Below are positions 63,113 through 64,000 of a stretch of 64,000 bases of DNA, in pieces; the first letter of the stretch is position 1; each line of letters starts with the position of its first letter. The position numbers and the translations under genes are program-made. This DNA is from Trinickia acidisoli. Its GTDB lineage: Bacteria; Pseudomonadota; Gammaproteobacteria; Burkholderiales; Burkholderiaceae. The DNA is taken from positions 1,860,001 to 1,924,000 of the forward strand of contig NZ_JAFLRG010000002.1 of the NCBI RefSeq assembly GCF_017315725.1, in the 5' to 3' direction. The notes beneath the pieces are model-generated. The model ran no database searches, was not told where the DNA came from, and saw only the letters and a list, made by a program, of their open reading frames with translations.

Positions 63113-64000
63113 TTACTTTTCTTTGAGACGAATGTCGCGCGAAGACGCTCCAACGTAAAACCGTCCACCCGTAGCAAGCGTCCACTCATTGAGGTTCGTA
63201 TTCCAAACACGGCGCATTTGCGCCGGAACTTCCACGTGCACACGCTGCGTTTGGCCCGGATTCAAGCTCACCTTCTCCCATCCGACGAGCCGTTTCGGCG
63301 GCTCGACCGGGTCGCTCAGATCGGCGAGATAAACCTGCGGGACCTCCGCGCCGGCGACGGCCCCATCGTTGCGCAGCGTGAACGAAACGGTTGCTGAATG
63401 ATTCGCATGCTGGAGAACGCGCAGATCCGAATAAGCGAAGTGCGTATACGACAAGCCATGGCCGAACGGGAACATCGGTTGGATGTGCTCAGCGTCATAC
63501 CAGCGATAGCCCATCTCGAGCCCCTCCGAGTACACGGGATTGGGCGCGATCGTACCGTTGTTCCAGGTCGGCGTATCGGCATCGCGCACCGGGAACGTGA
63601 CCGGCAGCTTGCCCGAAGGATCGACCTTGCCGAACAACACGTTGGCGATCGCATTACCGCCGCCTTCGCCGGGGAACCACGCCTCGACGATCGCCGACAC
63701 CCGATCCTTCCAGGGCATCAACACCGGATTGCCGCTCTCGACCACGACGACGACATGCGGATTGACCTGCGCGACGGCCTCGACGAGCGCGTCTTGATTG
63801 GACGGGTTGGCGAGCGCAAGACTATTCAATTCGCCGAAGCCCTCGCCCGAGGCTTGCGTGACGAACACGATCGCGACGTCCGATTGCCTCGCCAAGTTCA
63901 CGGCCGCATCGATTTCCGGTTGCGTGTAGGCCCTGAACGGCGATTGCATGTCTTCGCTGCCCGCAAACGTGACCGTCGCATTCGGCGCGAGATTCCGAAT
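63113..64000 (-). CDS. Glycoside hydrolase family 3 (beta-glucosidase) C-terminal part
   Basis: The frame is open past the right edge; 63113-64000 encodes about 295 residues. The GH3 C-terminal domain is visible with VVVVESGNPVLMPWKDRVSAIVEAWFPGEGGGNAIANVLFG and DPSGKLPVTFP, followed by YRWYDAEHIQPMFPFGHGLSYTHFAY. The end is a fibronectin-type III-like domain with VSFTLRNDGAVAGAEVPQVYLADLSDPVEPPKRLVGWEKV. The catalytic Asp domain lies outside the window. It hydrolyses beta-glucosides or related sugars. Confidence 0.93.
   Translation of the reverse strand: MRNLAPNATVTFAGSEDMQSPFRAYTQPEIDAAVNLARQSDVAIVFVTQASGEGFGELNSLALANPSNQDALVEAVAQVNPHVVVVVESGNPVLMPWKDRVSAIVEAWFPGEGGGNAIANVLFGKVDPSGKLPVTFPVRDADTPTWNNGTIAPNPVYSEGLEMGYRWYDAEHIQPMFPFGHGLSYTHFAYSDLRVLQHANHSATVSFTLRNDGAVAGAEVPQVYLADLSDPVEPPKRLVGWEKVSLNPGQTQRVHVEVPAQMRRVWNTNLNEWTLATGGRFYVGASSRDIRLKEK

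Overview
The window looks like a chromosomal piece of a GC-rich betaproteobacterium of the Burkholderia sensu lato group (Burkholderia/Paraburkholderia/Trinickia-like). This rests on the high GC codon use, a LipA/LifO lipase-foldase pair of the Burkholderia type, a long MocR regulator divergent from a spermidine/putrescine-type ABC operon, a PatZ-like acetyltransferase, and a two-partner-secretion haemagglutinin with an extended signal peptide. I assign no species. No rRNA, tRNA, CRISPR array or complete insertion sequence was seen.

Layout. 1-10191 (minus): a two-partner secretion system, with a giant FhaB/CdiA-like exoprotein that runs off the left edge and its FhaC/ShlB-type transporter; the two overlap by ATGA. 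10192-11226 is non-coding. 11227-16350: an unknown low-GC gene, an OsmC protein, a GntR-SDR-hydrolase operon with a GGTATACC operator, a racemase-like gene, and a zinc-ribbon protein with a possible ADP-ribosyltransferase fold. 16379-22535: a zinc-free oxidoreductase divergent from an XRE regulator, hisC behind an apparent histidine attenuator, a dienelactone hydrolase with a broken signal-peptide start, and a large multi-helix protein with a disordered N-terminus. 22726-28988: a polyamine-type ABC importer (ATPase, binding protein, two permeases) divergent from a MocR regulator.

29244-30697 is the most unusual part. An AT-rich leader is followed by a 16-residue basic peptide ORF with a strong ribosome binding site, then an 11-bp hairpin, then a 371-residue protein with heme-oxygenase-like diiron oxidase features. 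It looks like a minimal peptide-plus-oxidase cassette. 30694-44783: lipase and foldase, an ABC exporter preceded by a tiny ORF, a 1277-residue DUF748/AsmA-like protein, a DUF1254/DUF1214 lipoprotein, CopA with a CueR-type promoter, and an unknown single-helix protein. 44921-51137: MgtC-like protein, AGE-family epimerase, hotdog thioesterase, VOC protein, an unknown gene, and a PatZ-like acetyltransferase lacking the ATP-grasp core. 51367-56976: an orphan XRE regulator, an oxidoreductase divergent from a LysR regulator, release factor 3, and UDP-glucose dehydrogenase.

57487-64000: a protein with the IS5-type DUF4096 transposase N-terminus fused to an unrelated C-terminus, the rubrerythrin/FeS-oxidoreductase/DUF3501 operon, an acyl-CoA dehydrogenase with an internal amber codon, and the C-terminal half of a GH3 glycosidase cut by the window edge. 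All family names are from reading motifs by eye; no database search was run.
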